Shown in pieces: positions 7,959 through 15,576 of a stretch of DNA of 64,000 nt (position 1 is its first letter; the number at the start of each line of letters is the position of its first letter). The DNA comes from an uncultured Faecalibacterium sp. (lineage in GTDB: Bacteria > Bacillota > Clostridia > Oscillospirales > Ruminococcaceae). The position numbers were made by a program, and so were the translations under genes. Location of the stretch: contig CAKSYT010000009.1 of the NCBI GenBank assembly GCA_934524985.1, positions 13,545 through 77,544 on the forward strand. The letters run 5' to 3'. The notes beneath the pieces are model-generated. The model worked only from the letters and a program-made list of their open reading frames with translations, ran no database searches and had not been told where the DNA came from.

Positions 7959-9101
7959 ATGAAAAACACCTTTGGCAGCGACCTTTCGCTGACCATCTTC
8001 GGCGAGAGCCACGGCCGCGCCGTGGGCGCAGTGCTGGACGGCATGGCCGCCGGTGTACCGGTGGACGAGAGCTTTCTCGCCGCCTGCATGGACAAGCGCC
8101 GCGCCCGGGGCGACGGACTTTCCACTCCCCGTGTAGAAGCGGACGCGGTACAGCTGCTGTCCGGTGTGGTAAACGGCCACACCACCGGCACCGCCATTGC
8201 CCTGATGATCGAAAACCAGAACACCCGCAGCGGCGACTACGCCAAGACCGCCGACCTTCTGCGCCCCGGCCACGCGGACTTTACCGCCTACGCCAAGTAC
8301 CACGGCTTTCAGGACGCCCGGGGCGGCGGGCACTTTTCCGGCCGGGTGACCGCCGCTTTGGTGGCAGGCGGCAGCATCGTGCTGGCCGCATTGCAGCGGG
8401 CGGGCATTGATATCACCACCCACATTGCCCGGTGCGCAGGGCTTGCAGATACCCCCTTTGCGCTGGATGACCCCGCCGCCCTTGCGGCACAGGTGGGGAC
8501 GCTTGCCGCCAAGACCGAGGGCTTTGCGGTGCTGGACACCGCCGTGGAGGAGCCCATGAAGGCCGCCATCCGCGCCGCCGGTGCCGAGGGCGACAGCGTG
8601 GGCGGCGTGCTGGAAACGGCCATCCTCGGCCTGCCCGCCGGAGTCGGCGAGCCCTACTTTGACAGCGTAGAGAGCGAAATTGCACACCTCGCCTTTTCCA
8701 TCCCGGCGGTCAAGGGCATCGAGTTCGGCACCGGCTTCGGCTTTGCCGTGCTGCGCGGCTCGGAAGCAAACGACGCCTTCCGCATGACGGCAGAGGGCGC
8801 GGTGGTCACCGCCACCAACCACAACGCCGGCATCAACGGCGGCATTGCCAACGGAATGCCGGTGGTGTTCCGCACCGCCGTCAAGCCCACCCCCAGCATC
8901 TACAAGCAGCAGGATACGGTGGACTACATTGCCAAAAAGGACGCACAGCTGTCCATTCAGGGACGGCACGACCCCTGCATCGTGCCCCGGGCCGCCATTG
9001 TGCAGACCTGCGCCGCCGCCCTTGCGGTGGGCGACCTGCTCACCGCCCGGTACGGTACACGGTGGATGACCGACCCCACCGGCTACCGGAAGGAGGACTG
9101 A
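7959..9101 (+). CDS. aroC: Chorismate synthase
   Basis: 380 residues. Converts EPSP to chorismate with reduced FMN. The N-terminal FGESHGRAVGAVLDGMAAGVP signature, RPGHADFTAYAKY, the GGGHFSGRVTAA segment and C-terminal RHDPCIVPRAAIV are all present and complete. It sits between aroB and the aroE-aroK fusion with gaps of only 3 and 1 bases. Confidence 0.97.
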   Translation: MKNTFGSDLSLTIFGESHGRAVGAVLDGMAAGVPVDESFLAACMDKRRARGDGLSTPRVEADAVQLLSGVVNGHTTGTAIALMIENQNTRSGDYAKTADLLRPGHADFTAYAKYHGFQDARGGGHFSGRVTAALVAGGSIVLAALQRAGIDITTHIARCAGLADTPFALDDPAALAAQVGTLAAKTEGFAVLDTAVEEPMKAAIRAAGAEGDSVGGVLETAILGLPAGVGEPYFDSVESEIAHLAFSIPAVKGIEFGTGFGFAVLRGSEANDAFRMTAEGAVVTATNHNAGINGGIANGMPVVFRTAVKPTPSIYKQQDTVDYIAKKDAQLSIQGRHDPCIVPRAAIVQTCAAALAVGDLLTARYGTRWMTDPTGYRKED

Positions 9102-9102
9102 G

Positions 9103-10365
9103 ATGGAATACGGACTCATCGGCGGCAAGCTGGGACACTCCTACTCCAAGACCATCCATGAGCTGCTCTGCGGGTACAGCTACGAGCTGTGCCCCCTGCC
9201 CACCGAAGCAGACGCCCGTGTCTTTTTGCAGCGGCGGCAGTTCAAGGCCATCAATGTAACCATCCCCTACAAAAAACTGGTGATGGAGTACTGCTCCTTC
9301 ATCGACCCCCGCGCCCGCGCCATCGGCGCGGTGAACACGGTGGTAAATAAAAACGGCCTGCTCTACGGCTACAACACCGATTATCTGGGCTTTGCCCATC
9401 TGTGCGAAGCCCACGGCGTGGAGCTTGCGGGCAAGACCGTGCTCATTCTGGGCACCGGCGGCACCCACAACACCACCCGCGCGGTGGCGCTGGATAAGGG
9501 CGCAGCCAAGGTGCTGACGGTCAGCCGCACCCCCGACCCGGAAAAGGGCGAGTTAAGCTACGCCGAAGCCGTGCGCAGCGGCGCACAGGTGGTGTTCAAC
9601 ACCACCCCCGCCGGGATGTACCCCAACGTGGGCGTGTGCAGTCTGGACGTAGCCGCCATGCCCGGGCTGGAAGCCGTGGTGGACGTAGTATATAACCCCA
9701 ACAAGACCGAACTCATTCTCCGCGCCGAGGAAGCCGGTGTGCCGGTAGCCGTAGGCGGGCTGGAGATGCTGGTGGCACAGGCGGTGTACGCCGCCGAGTA
9801 TTTCCTCGGCCGCAAGTTCGAGGATTCCCCGGTCGAGGTGCGGCGCATCACCGCCGCGCTGCGCCGCGAGACGCTGAACATCGCCCTTGTGGGCATGCCC
9901 TCCTGCGGCAAATCCACCCTTGGCCGCCTGCTGGCAAAGCAGCTGGGCAGACCCCTTGTGGATCTGGACGAGGAGATCGTCAAGGCAGACGGGCGCAGCA
10001 TCCCGGATATCTTTGCCGCCGAGGGCGAAGCGGGTTTCCGCGCAAAGGAAGCCGCGCAGATCGCCCGCTTTGGCAAGGAAAAGGGGCTTGTGCTCTCCTG
10101 CGGCGGCGGCGCGGTAAAGCGGGCAGAGAATGTCCGCGCCCTGCGCCAGAACGGCGTGGTGCTGTTCATCGACCGGCCGGTGGAAGCGCTGTCTGTGGGC
10201 GGCGACCGCCCGCTTTCTTCCAGCGCTGAGGCGCTGCGCACCATGGAAGCCCAGCGCCGCCCGCTGTACCTTGCCGCCGCCGATGCGGTGGTCCCCAACA
10301 CCGGCACGCTGGCCGAGACGCTGGCAGCTGCACAGGAGGCACTGGATGAAATTTTTGATTCTTAA
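9103..10365 (+). CDS. aroE-aroK: Fused shikimate dehydrogenase - shikimate kinase
   Basis: 420 residues in two enzymes. Residues 1-250 are shikimate dehydrogenase: GKLGHSYSKTIHELL substrate loop, NVTIPYKK with the catalytic Lys, AVNTVV, NTDYLGF, and a dinucleotide site LILGTGGTHNTTRA. Residues about 260-420 are shikimate kinase: P-loop GMPSCGKSTLGRLLA, VDLDEEIV with the shikimate-binding Asp, FRAKEAAQIA, and CGGGAV. The protein therefore does two consecutive steps, dehydroshikimate to shikimate to shikimate-3-phosphate. The kinase's last 20 bases overlap aroQ. All catalytic motifs look intact. Confidence 0.95.
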   Translation: MEYGLIGGKLGHSYSKTIHELLCGYSYELCPLPTEADARVFLQRRQFKAINVTIPYKKLVMEYCSFIDPRARAIGAVNTVVNKNGLLYGYNTDYLGFAHLCEAHGVELAGKTVLILGTGGTHNTTRAVALDKGAAKVLTVSRTPDPEKGELSYAEAVRSGAQVVFNTTPAGMYPNVGVCSLDVAAMPGLEAVVDVVYNPNKTELILRAEEAGVPVAVGGLEMLVAQAVYAAEYFLGRKFEDSPVEVRRITAALRRETLNIALVGMPSCGKSTLGRLLAKQLGRPLVDLDEEIVKADGRSIPDIFAAEGEAGFRAKEAAQIARFGKEKGLVLSCGGGAVKRAENVRALRQNGVVLFIDRPVEALSVGGDRPLSSSAEALRTMEAQRRPLYLAAADAVVPNTGTLAETLAAAQEALDEIFDS

Positions 10366-10810
10366 CGGGCCAAACATCAATCTGGCCCGCTGGTCCGAGC
10401 CCGGTGTGCCGGGCGAGGTGGACTACACCGGCCTGATGGACTATGTGCAGGCGGGCTGTGACCAGCTTGGCATCGAGACGGACATCTGCCAGTCCAACCA
10501 CGAGGGCGACCTCATCGACGAGATCCAGTCCGCCCCGGGGCGGGTGGACGGCATCGTGCTGAACCCCGGCGGCTACGCCCATTACAGCGTAGCCATTCTG
10601 GACGCGCTGCGGCTGTGCAGCGTGCCCGCCGTAGAGGTGATGCTGGATGCCCCGGACGAGCGCGAGCCCTTCCGCAAGACGGACGTGGTGTCCTTTGGCT
10701 GTCAGGGACATTTTATCGGCGAGGGCCCGCAGGGCTACCTGCACGCCTGCATCTGGCTGGCGCAGCTGCTGCGCACCGATGGCTCCAGTAAGGCGCATAT
10801 CGTGATGTAA
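10346..10810 (+). CDS. aroQ: Type II 3-dehydroquinate dehydratase, divergent active site
   Basis: 154 residues, normal for the dodecameric type II enzyme that dehydrates 3-dehydroquinate. Present: ILNGPNINL start, QSNHEGDLID, NPGGYAHYS with one active-site His, EREPFR with its Arg, and GPQGY. Unusual: the REPxxYG lid motif reads SEPGVPG (Ser17 and Pro22 replace the Arg and the catalytic Tyr), and VEVHxS reads VEVMLD. The ATG at 10346 has AGGAGG 6 bases upstream inside the aroK end, giving a 20-base overlap. Operon context makes the role likely, yet the residue changes are striking. Confidence 0.85.
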   Translation: MKFLILNGPNINLARWSEPGVPGEVDYTGLMDYVQAGCDQLGIETDICQSNHEGDLIDEIQSAPGRVDGIVLNPGGYAHYSVAILDALRLCSVPAVEVMLDAPDEREPFRKTDVVSFGCQGHFIGEGPQGYLHACIWLAQLLRTDGSSKAHIVM

Positions 10811-10836
10811 AACAAACAGGAAAGGAACAACCTCCC

Positions 10837-11853
10837 ATGATCATCTCCACCAAAAAAGGCACTCCCAAAGAGGAACTGGAAAAGATCGTTGATAAATTCG
10901 AAAAGCAGGGTCTGGACGTGACCCTGATCACCGGCAAGGACTACAACGTGTTCGGTCTGGTGGGCGACACCACCAAGATCGACGAGCGGGACGTGCTGGC
11001 AAACCCGTGGATCGACAACGTTACCCGCGTGTCTGCGCCCTATAAGCGCGCAAACCGCCTGTTCCACCCCGCAGACTCGGTCATCGACTGCGGCGGCGTG
11101 AAGATCGGCAGCAAAGAAAAGATCGCCGTTATGGCGGGCCCCTGCAGCATCGAAAACGCCGAGCAGGCCCTGCGCATCGCGCAGGGGGTCAAGGCGGGCG
11201 GCGCAGCGCTGTTCCGCGGCGGTGCCTACAAGCCCCGCACCTCTCCCTACGCCTTTCAGGGTCTGGAGACCGAGGGCATCTTGGACATGGTAAAGGCTCG
11301 TGAAGCCACCGGCCTGCCCATCGTCTCCGAGCTGATGAGCGAGGACCGCATCCCGGAGTTTGAGGAGTATGTGGACGTGGTGCAGATCGGCGCACGCAAT
11401 ATGCAGAACTTCCAGCTGCTCAAGGCGGTGGGCAAGATGCACAAGCCCGTGCTGCTCAAGCGCGGCCTGTGCAACACCATCGAGGAGTGGATCATGAGCG
11501 CCGAGTACATCATGGCCGGCGGCAACGAGCAGGTCATCTTCTGCGAGCGCGGCATCCGCACCTTTGAAAAATACACCCGCAACACGCTGGATCTTTCCGC
11601 CGTGCCCATCATCCACGAAAAGACCCATCTGCCCATCGTGGTAGACCCCAGCCACGCTACCGGCAAGGCCAATCTGGTAGAGCCCATGATGATCGCCGCC
11701 GTGGCCGCCGGTGCGGACGGTCTGGAGGTAGAGGTGCACTACGACCCCCAGCACGCATGGAGCGATGGCGCTCAGTGCCTGACCCCGGACGCCTTTGCAC
11801 AGGCCATGGCAAAGTGCCGTCAGGTGGCTTGGGCCATCGGCCGGGAACTGTAA
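10837..11853 (+). CDS. aroF: 3-deoxy-7-phosphoheptulonate (DAHP) synthase with N-terminal ferredoxin-like regulatory domain
   Basis: 338 residues, same layout as the Thermotoga/Bacillus-type enzymes. Residues 1-75 form a ferredoxin-like domain (MIISTKKGTPKEELEKIVDK) that in that family mediates feedback inhibition. The barrel follows with MAGPCSIENAEQ, FRGGAYKPRTSPYAFQGL, QIGARNMQNF, KRGLCNTIEEW and VDPSHATGK. It condenses PEP and erythrose-4-phosphate, the committed step. AAAGGAAC lies 10 bases before the ATG. It comes 26 bases after aroQ. Confidence 0.96.
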   Translation: MIISTKKGTPKEELEKIVDKFEKQGLDVTLITGKDYNVFGLVGDTTKIDERDVLANPWIDNVTRVSAPYKRANRLFHPADSVIDCGGVKIGSKEKIAVMAGPCSIENAEQALRIAQGVKAGGAALFRGGAYKPRTSPYAFQGLETEGILDMVKAREATGLPIVSELMSEDRIPEFEEYVDVVQIGARNMQNFQLLKAVGKMHKPVLLKRGLCNTIEEWIMSAEYIMAGGNEQVIFCERGIRTFEKYTRNTLDLSAVPIIHEKTHLPIVVDPSHATGKANLVEPMMIAAVAAGADGLEVEVHYDPQHAWSDGAQCLTPDAFAQAMAKCRQVAWAIGREL

Positions 11854-11861
11854 ACCGTTTA

Positions 11862-11892
11862 CCCCCTCAGGCGCTGACGCGCTGCCCGGGGG
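11862..11892. repeat. Reduced copy of family 1 palindromic repeat
   Basis: CCCCCTCAGGCGCTGACGCG...CCCGGGGG between aroF and aroA, matching the CCCTCTCAGGCGCTCCCGCG arm at 5546 with the hairpin shrunk. It could also modulate read-through into aroA. Confidence 0.5.
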
Positions 11893-11916
11893 AAATTGCA
11901 AAAGGATAACACCGCT

Positions 11917-13200
11917 ATGCTAGTAACCATCAGACCTGCCCCCGGCGGCATCGGGGGCGTGATCGCCGCGCCGCCCAGCAAAAGCATGGCGCACCGCGCC
12001 GTGCTGTGCGCCGCGCTGGCTGTGGGGCGCTCCCACATCACTCATCTGGAATTCAGCAAGGACATCTCTGCCACCCTGTCCGCCGCCGCGCAGCTGTGCG
12101 CCGCCGTGGATACCGGCGCGGACGATGCCACCGTGCAGGGGCTTGGGCATTTTCTGCCCCTGACCGCCCCGGTGGACTGCTGCGAAAGCGGCAGCACCCT
12201 GCGGTTTTTGATCCCCATCGCCAGCCTGACCGGCCAGCCGGTCACCTTTACCGGGCGCGGGCGGCTGATGGAGCGCCCGCAATCCGTATACGAAACGTTA
12301 TATCGCGAGCAACATCTACGGTTTGAGCAGTCCTCTGCCGGGCTGACCGTGGAGGGCGCACTGACCCCCGGGGACTACCGGCTGGCGGGCAACGTGTCCA
12401 GCCAGTTCATCAGCGGGCTGCTGTTCGCGCTGCCGCTGCTGCCCGGGGACAGCCAGCTGCACCTCATCCCCCCCGTGGAGAGCCGCAGCTATATCGACAT
12501 GACCCGCGCCGTGCAGGCCGCCTTTGGGGTGCACAGCCGCTGGCTGGACGAAACCACCCTGCTGCTGCCCGGCGGGCAGCAGTACCGCCCCTGCGATTAC
12601 AACGTGGAGGGTGATTACAGTCAGGCCGCTTTCCCGGCAGTGCTGGGCGCGGTGTGCGGCGGGGTGACCATTACCGGCCTTGCGCCGGACACTTTGCAGG
12701 GCGATGCCGCCATTCTGGACATCCTGCGCCGGTGCGGCGCGGTGTTCACCCGCACGGGTGACAGCGTCACCTTTGCAAAAGCCCCCCTGCATGGGGTGGA
12801 CATCGACCTTGCGGACTGCCCCGACCTTGGCCCTGTGCTGATGGTGCTGGGTCTGCTGTGCGAGGGCACCACCGTCATCCGCAACGCCCAGCGGCTGCGC
12901 CTGAAAGAGAGCGACCGCATCGCGGCTATGGAAGCCGAGCTGCGCGCCTGCGGCGGTGTGCTGGAAAGCGACGGCGGCACCATCACGGTGCACGGCTGTG
13001 CCGGGCGTCTGCACGCCCCCGCCGCGCCCCTGCACGGCCACAACGACCACCGGGTGGTCATGAGCCTTGCGGTGCTGGCTGCTGCCGCCGCACTGCCCCT
13101 GACCGTGGACGATGCCGAAGCCATCCAGAAGAGCTGGCCCGGCTTTTTTGCAGATGCAGCGCCGCTTGGCGTGGAGGTTCAGGAAGAAACTTCCGATTAA
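11917..13200 (+). CDS. aroA: 3-phosphoshikimate 1-carboxyvinyltransferase (EPSP synthase)
   Basis: 427 residues, exactly the common size. Transfers enolpyruvate from PEP to shikimate-3-phosphate. Motifs: PPSKSMAHRA (N-terminal Lys of the active site), ESGSTLRFLIP, the GNVSSQFISGLLFALP loop, EGDYSQAAFP, and LRLKESDRIAAM near the C-terminus followed by HNDHRVVMSL. The ATG at 11917 has AAGGAT about 12 bases upstream; an in-frame TTG at 11896 would overlap the repeat and is less likely. Confidence 0.96.
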   Translation: MLVTIRPAPGGIGGVIAAPPSKSMAHRAVLCAALAVGRSHITHLEFSKDISATLSAAAQLCAAVDTGADDATVQGLGHFLPLTAPVDCCESGSTLRFLIPIASLTGQPVTFTGRGRLMERPQSVYETLYREQHLRFEQSSAGLTVEGALTPGDYRLAGNVSSQFISGLLFALPLLPGDSQLHLIPPVESRSYIDMTRAVQAAFGVHSRWLDETTLLLPGGQQYRPCDYNVEGDYSQAAFPAVLGAVCGGVTITGLAPDTLQGDAAILDILRRCGAVFTRTGDSVTFAKAPLHGVDIDLADCPDLGPVLMVLGLLCEGTTVIRNAQRLRLKESDRIAAMEAELRACGGVLESDGGTITVHGCAGRLHAPAAPLHGHNDHRVVMSLAVLAAAAALPLTVDDAEAIQKSWPGFFADAAPLGVEVQEETSD

Positions 13201-13210
13201 AGCCACTATT

Positions 13211-13352
13211 ACAGCTGCCGCTTCCCGCTGCGGCCCCTCTTGTGAAAATGCTTTTGTCGCGGCCCGCAGACCGCGACAAAAGCGAAATAATATAAATCAT
13301 TTTCCGCTGAATATGGCCAGAGCATCGCGGAGGCCATTCAAAATCGTCCACC
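13211..13352. repeat. Dispersed repeat, family 2, half copy A
   Basis: Lies in the 225-base gap between aroA and tyrA. It contains TGTGAAAATG, a perfect 13-bp hairpin (13250-13262 with 13271-13283, loop CCCGCAGA), then CGAAAT..ATAAAT, TTCCGCTGA, CAGAGCA, CGGAG and AATCGTCC. The same landmarks in the same order occur at 15423-15563. The hairpin could weaken transcription between aroA and tyrA. Confidence 0.65.
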
Positions 13353-13425
13353 CAAAAAGCCGCCGCACAAAGCCCTGCGCAGCAGCTTTAAACAAAATCA
13401 CGATTTCCATGCGTGGAGGTAGAAG

Positions 13426-14289
13426 ATGCTTGATAAAACAAAACGTTATCTCGTAGTGGGTCTGGGTCTGCTGGGCGGCAAGTACGCGCTGGAGCTGACC
13501 CGCGCCGGCTTCCATGTAGACGGCATCAACCGCAGCGAGGGACATTTGCAGTACGCGCTGGAGCACGGCTATATCGCCGGCGGCAAGACCCATGATTTTG
13601 AGGACCTTGTCCGGCAGGCCGACCATATCATCTTTGGCCTGTACCCCACCGCGCTGCTGGACTGGTTTGGCACCTACGGCCATCTGCTCAAACCCGGGTG
13701 CATCTTTACGGATGTTTCCGGCGTCAAGACCGGCCTTGTGGAGCCGGTGCAGGCGCTGTGCCCGGCGGGGGTGGAGTTCATTGCCAGCCACCCCATGGCC
13801 GGCCGCGAGACCTCCAGCGTGGAGCACGCCGCCGAGGTGAATTTTGCCCCGGCAAACTTCATCATCACTCCCACCGAAAAGAACACCCCGGCGGGCATCC
13901 AGTGGGCAAAGGAGCTTGCCGAGGTGCTGGGCTTCAAGCATATCTGCACCCTGACCGTGCAGGAGCACGACCGGATGATCGGCTATGTCAGCCAGCTGTG
14001 CCACGCCATTGCCGTAAGCCTGATGTGCGCCAACGACAACTCCTCGCTGTGCGAATACACCGGCGACTCCTTCCGCGACCTGACCCGCATTGCACGCATC
14101 AACGATAAAATGTGGGCAGAGCTGTTTTTGTGGAACAAGCAGAACCTGATCAGCGAGATCGACCAGTTCGATTCCGCTTTGCAGGAGATGCGCGCCGCCC
14201 TTGTGGCAGACGACCGGGACAAGCTGGAACAGATGTTCCGCCTTTCCACCCAGCGCCGCGCCGCCTTTGACAAAAAGCTGCCGGAATAA
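13426..14289 (+). CDS. tyrA: Prephenate dehydrogenase
   Basis: 287 residues. Oxidatively decarboxylates prephenate to 4-hydroxyphenylpyruvate with NAD(P)+. Rossmann start YLVVGLGLLGGKYALELTRAG, then DVSGVKTG, ASHPMAGRE with the catalytic His region, and the helical dimer domain QEHDRMIGYVSQLCHAIAV ending GDSFRDLTRIA. There is no C-terminal ACT domain, so feedback control by tyrosine, if any, must act elsewhere (perhaps on AroF). GGAGGT lies 5 bases before the ATG. It closes the biosynthetic operon, and a WYL regulator follows 22 bases later. Confidence 0.95.
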   Translation: MLDKTKRYLVVGLGLLGGKYALELTRAGFHVDGINRSEGHLQYALEHGYIAGGKTHDFEDLVRQADHIIFGLYPTALLDWFGTYGHLLKPGCIFTDVSGVKTGLVEPVQALCPAGVEFIASHPMAGRETSSVEHAAEVNFAPANFIITPTEKNTPAGIQWAKELAEVLGFKHICTLTVQEHDRMIGYVSQLCHAIAVSLMCANDNSSLCEYTGDSFRDLTRIARINDKMWAELFLWNKQNLISEIDQFDSALQEMRAALVADDRDKLEQMFRLSTQRRAAFDKKLPE

Positions 14290-14311
14290 ACTGTGACGGA
14301 GGTATTGCCCC

Positions 14312-15268
14312 ATGCCCAAGCAGGAAGGACAAAAATCCAAGCTGGTAACGCTGCTGCGCATCCTTGAGCAGCGCACCGACGAGAACCACCGCCTGAACGT
14401 GCCCCAGCTGGTGCAGCTGCTGGAAAATCAGGGCATTCTGGCCGAGCGCAAGAGCATTTACAGCGACATCGACACCCTGCGCAGTCTGGGCTACGACATC
14501 CAGCTGCAGCGGGGGCGCGGCGGCGGGTACTGGATGGCCAGCCGTGCATTCGAGCTTTCGGAGCTGAAACTGCTGGTGGATGCGGTACAGTCCAGCAGCG
14601 TCATCTCGGCGCGCACCAGCAAACGCATCATTCACAAGCTGGAAGCCCTCTGCTCCGACTACGAGGGCACCCAGTTGCAGCGTCAGGTGTATGTGGACGG
14701 ACGCCCCAAGACCGACAGCCAGACCCTTTTGTACAGCATCGACGCGCTGCACGCCGCCATCAACCGGGGGTGTCTGGTGCAGTTCCGCTACAAGGGCAGC
14801 AGCGCCGTGCGCACCGTAAGCCCGTGGCAGCTGGCGTGGGAAAACGGCTGTTATTACCTCATCGCCTATCAGGACGAAAAAGCGCCCCCGGTGCGCCACT
14901 ACCGGGTGGACCGGATGTCCGGGGTGCTGGTACTGGACGAGCCGCGCCGTGGCAAAGAGTTTTTCCGCACCTTCGACCTGCCCGCCTACCTGCGCAAGCA
15001 CTTCAACATGTTCGGCGGCACCGAGTACCGGGTCACCCTGCGGTGCGCTGCCGACCTTGAGCCGGTCATGCGGGAGCGCTTTGGCCGCGAGCCGGTGTTC
15101 TGCCCGGAGGACGCGGAGCACTTCCACTTTGACGTGCCCATCTGCGTCAGCCAGCAGTTTTTCGGCTGGGTGTGCGGCTTTGGCGGCAAGGTAGAGGTCA
15201 CCGCTCCCGCCGCCGTCCGCACCCAGCTGCACGAGATGGTGCAGGGGCTGGCAGAACAGCATAGGTAA
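14312..15268 (+). CDS. HTH and WYL domain transcriptional regulator
   Basis: 318 residues. The N-terminal 60 residues form a winged HTH (KLVTLLRILEQRTDENHRLNVPQ, ERKSIYSDIDTLRSLGYDIQ). The middle and C-terminus form a WYL sensor domain (RGCLVQFRYKG, then WQLAWENGCYYLIAYQDE, VRHYRVDRMSGV) plus the WCX extension. WYL proteins bind DNA and, in known cases, ligands or nucleic acid. The 22-base gap after tyrA suggests co-transcription with the aromatic operon; whether it controls that operon cannot be seen. Confidence 0.88.
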   Translation: MPKQEGQKSKLVTLLRILEQRTDENHRLNVPQLVQLLENQGILAERKSIYSDIDTLRSLGYDIQLQRGRGGGYWMASRAFELSELKLLVDAVQSSSVISARTSKRIIHKLEALCSDYEGTQLQRQVYVDGRPKTDSQTLLYSIDALHAAINRGCLVQFRYKGSSAVRTVSPWQLAWENGCYYLIAYQDEKAPPVRHYRVDRMSGVLVLDEPRRGKEFFRTFDLPAYLRKHFNMFGGTEYRVTLRCAADLEPVMRERFGREPVFCPEDAEHFHFDVPICVSQQFFGWVCGFGGKVEVTAPAAVRTQLHEMVQGLAEQHR

Positions 15269-15270
15269 AA

Positions 15271-15559
15271 CGATTTGAATGCGCTCCGCGTTGCTCTGCG
15301 CATCATTCAAGGAATTATATTTTTATATTTGCCAATCGGGAAAATCTGCGGATTTTCCCGATTGGCTTTTTCACGGGAGGGGTTCTCCGCCACGCGAATG
15401 TTTCCGTAGGAAACCAGCGCGGCAGCTGCCGTTTTCCTCCACGACCCCACCTGTGAAAATGGAACCCCGGAGCGTCCGCAGACGCTCCGGGGTTTCGAAA
15501 TTATAAATGATTCTTCCGCTGATCATGCGCAGAGCAACAGCGGAGCGCATTCTGAATCG
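15271..15559. repeat. MITE-like element with about 38-bp terminal inverted repeats (family 2)
   Basis: The left end 15271-15307 and right end 15521-15559 are inverted copies (CGATTTGAATGCGCTCCGC... against ...GCGGAGCGCATTCTGAATCG), differing by a few bases. The interior holds the WYL gene's terminator and a 14-bp hairpin (15463-15476 with 15481-15494). The right half matches copy A at 13211. No coding capacity. It occupies the gap between the WYL gene and the AAA gene. Confidence 0.65.
15331..15371 (+). terminator. Terminator of the WYL regulator / aromatic operon
   Basis: Sixteen-base stem GCCAATCGGGAAAATC/GATTTTCCCGATTGGC around TGCG, followed by TTTTT. Confidence 0.85.
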
Positions 15560-15576
15560 TCCCGGCGCAAGGGCGC

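Noticed and set aside
6807..9128. Long leftward reading frame of 773 codons opposite aroB and aroC
   Set aside because: It is a GC-rich shadow frame, Gly/His/Ala-rich without family motifs; the rightward genes carry every expected catalytic motif.
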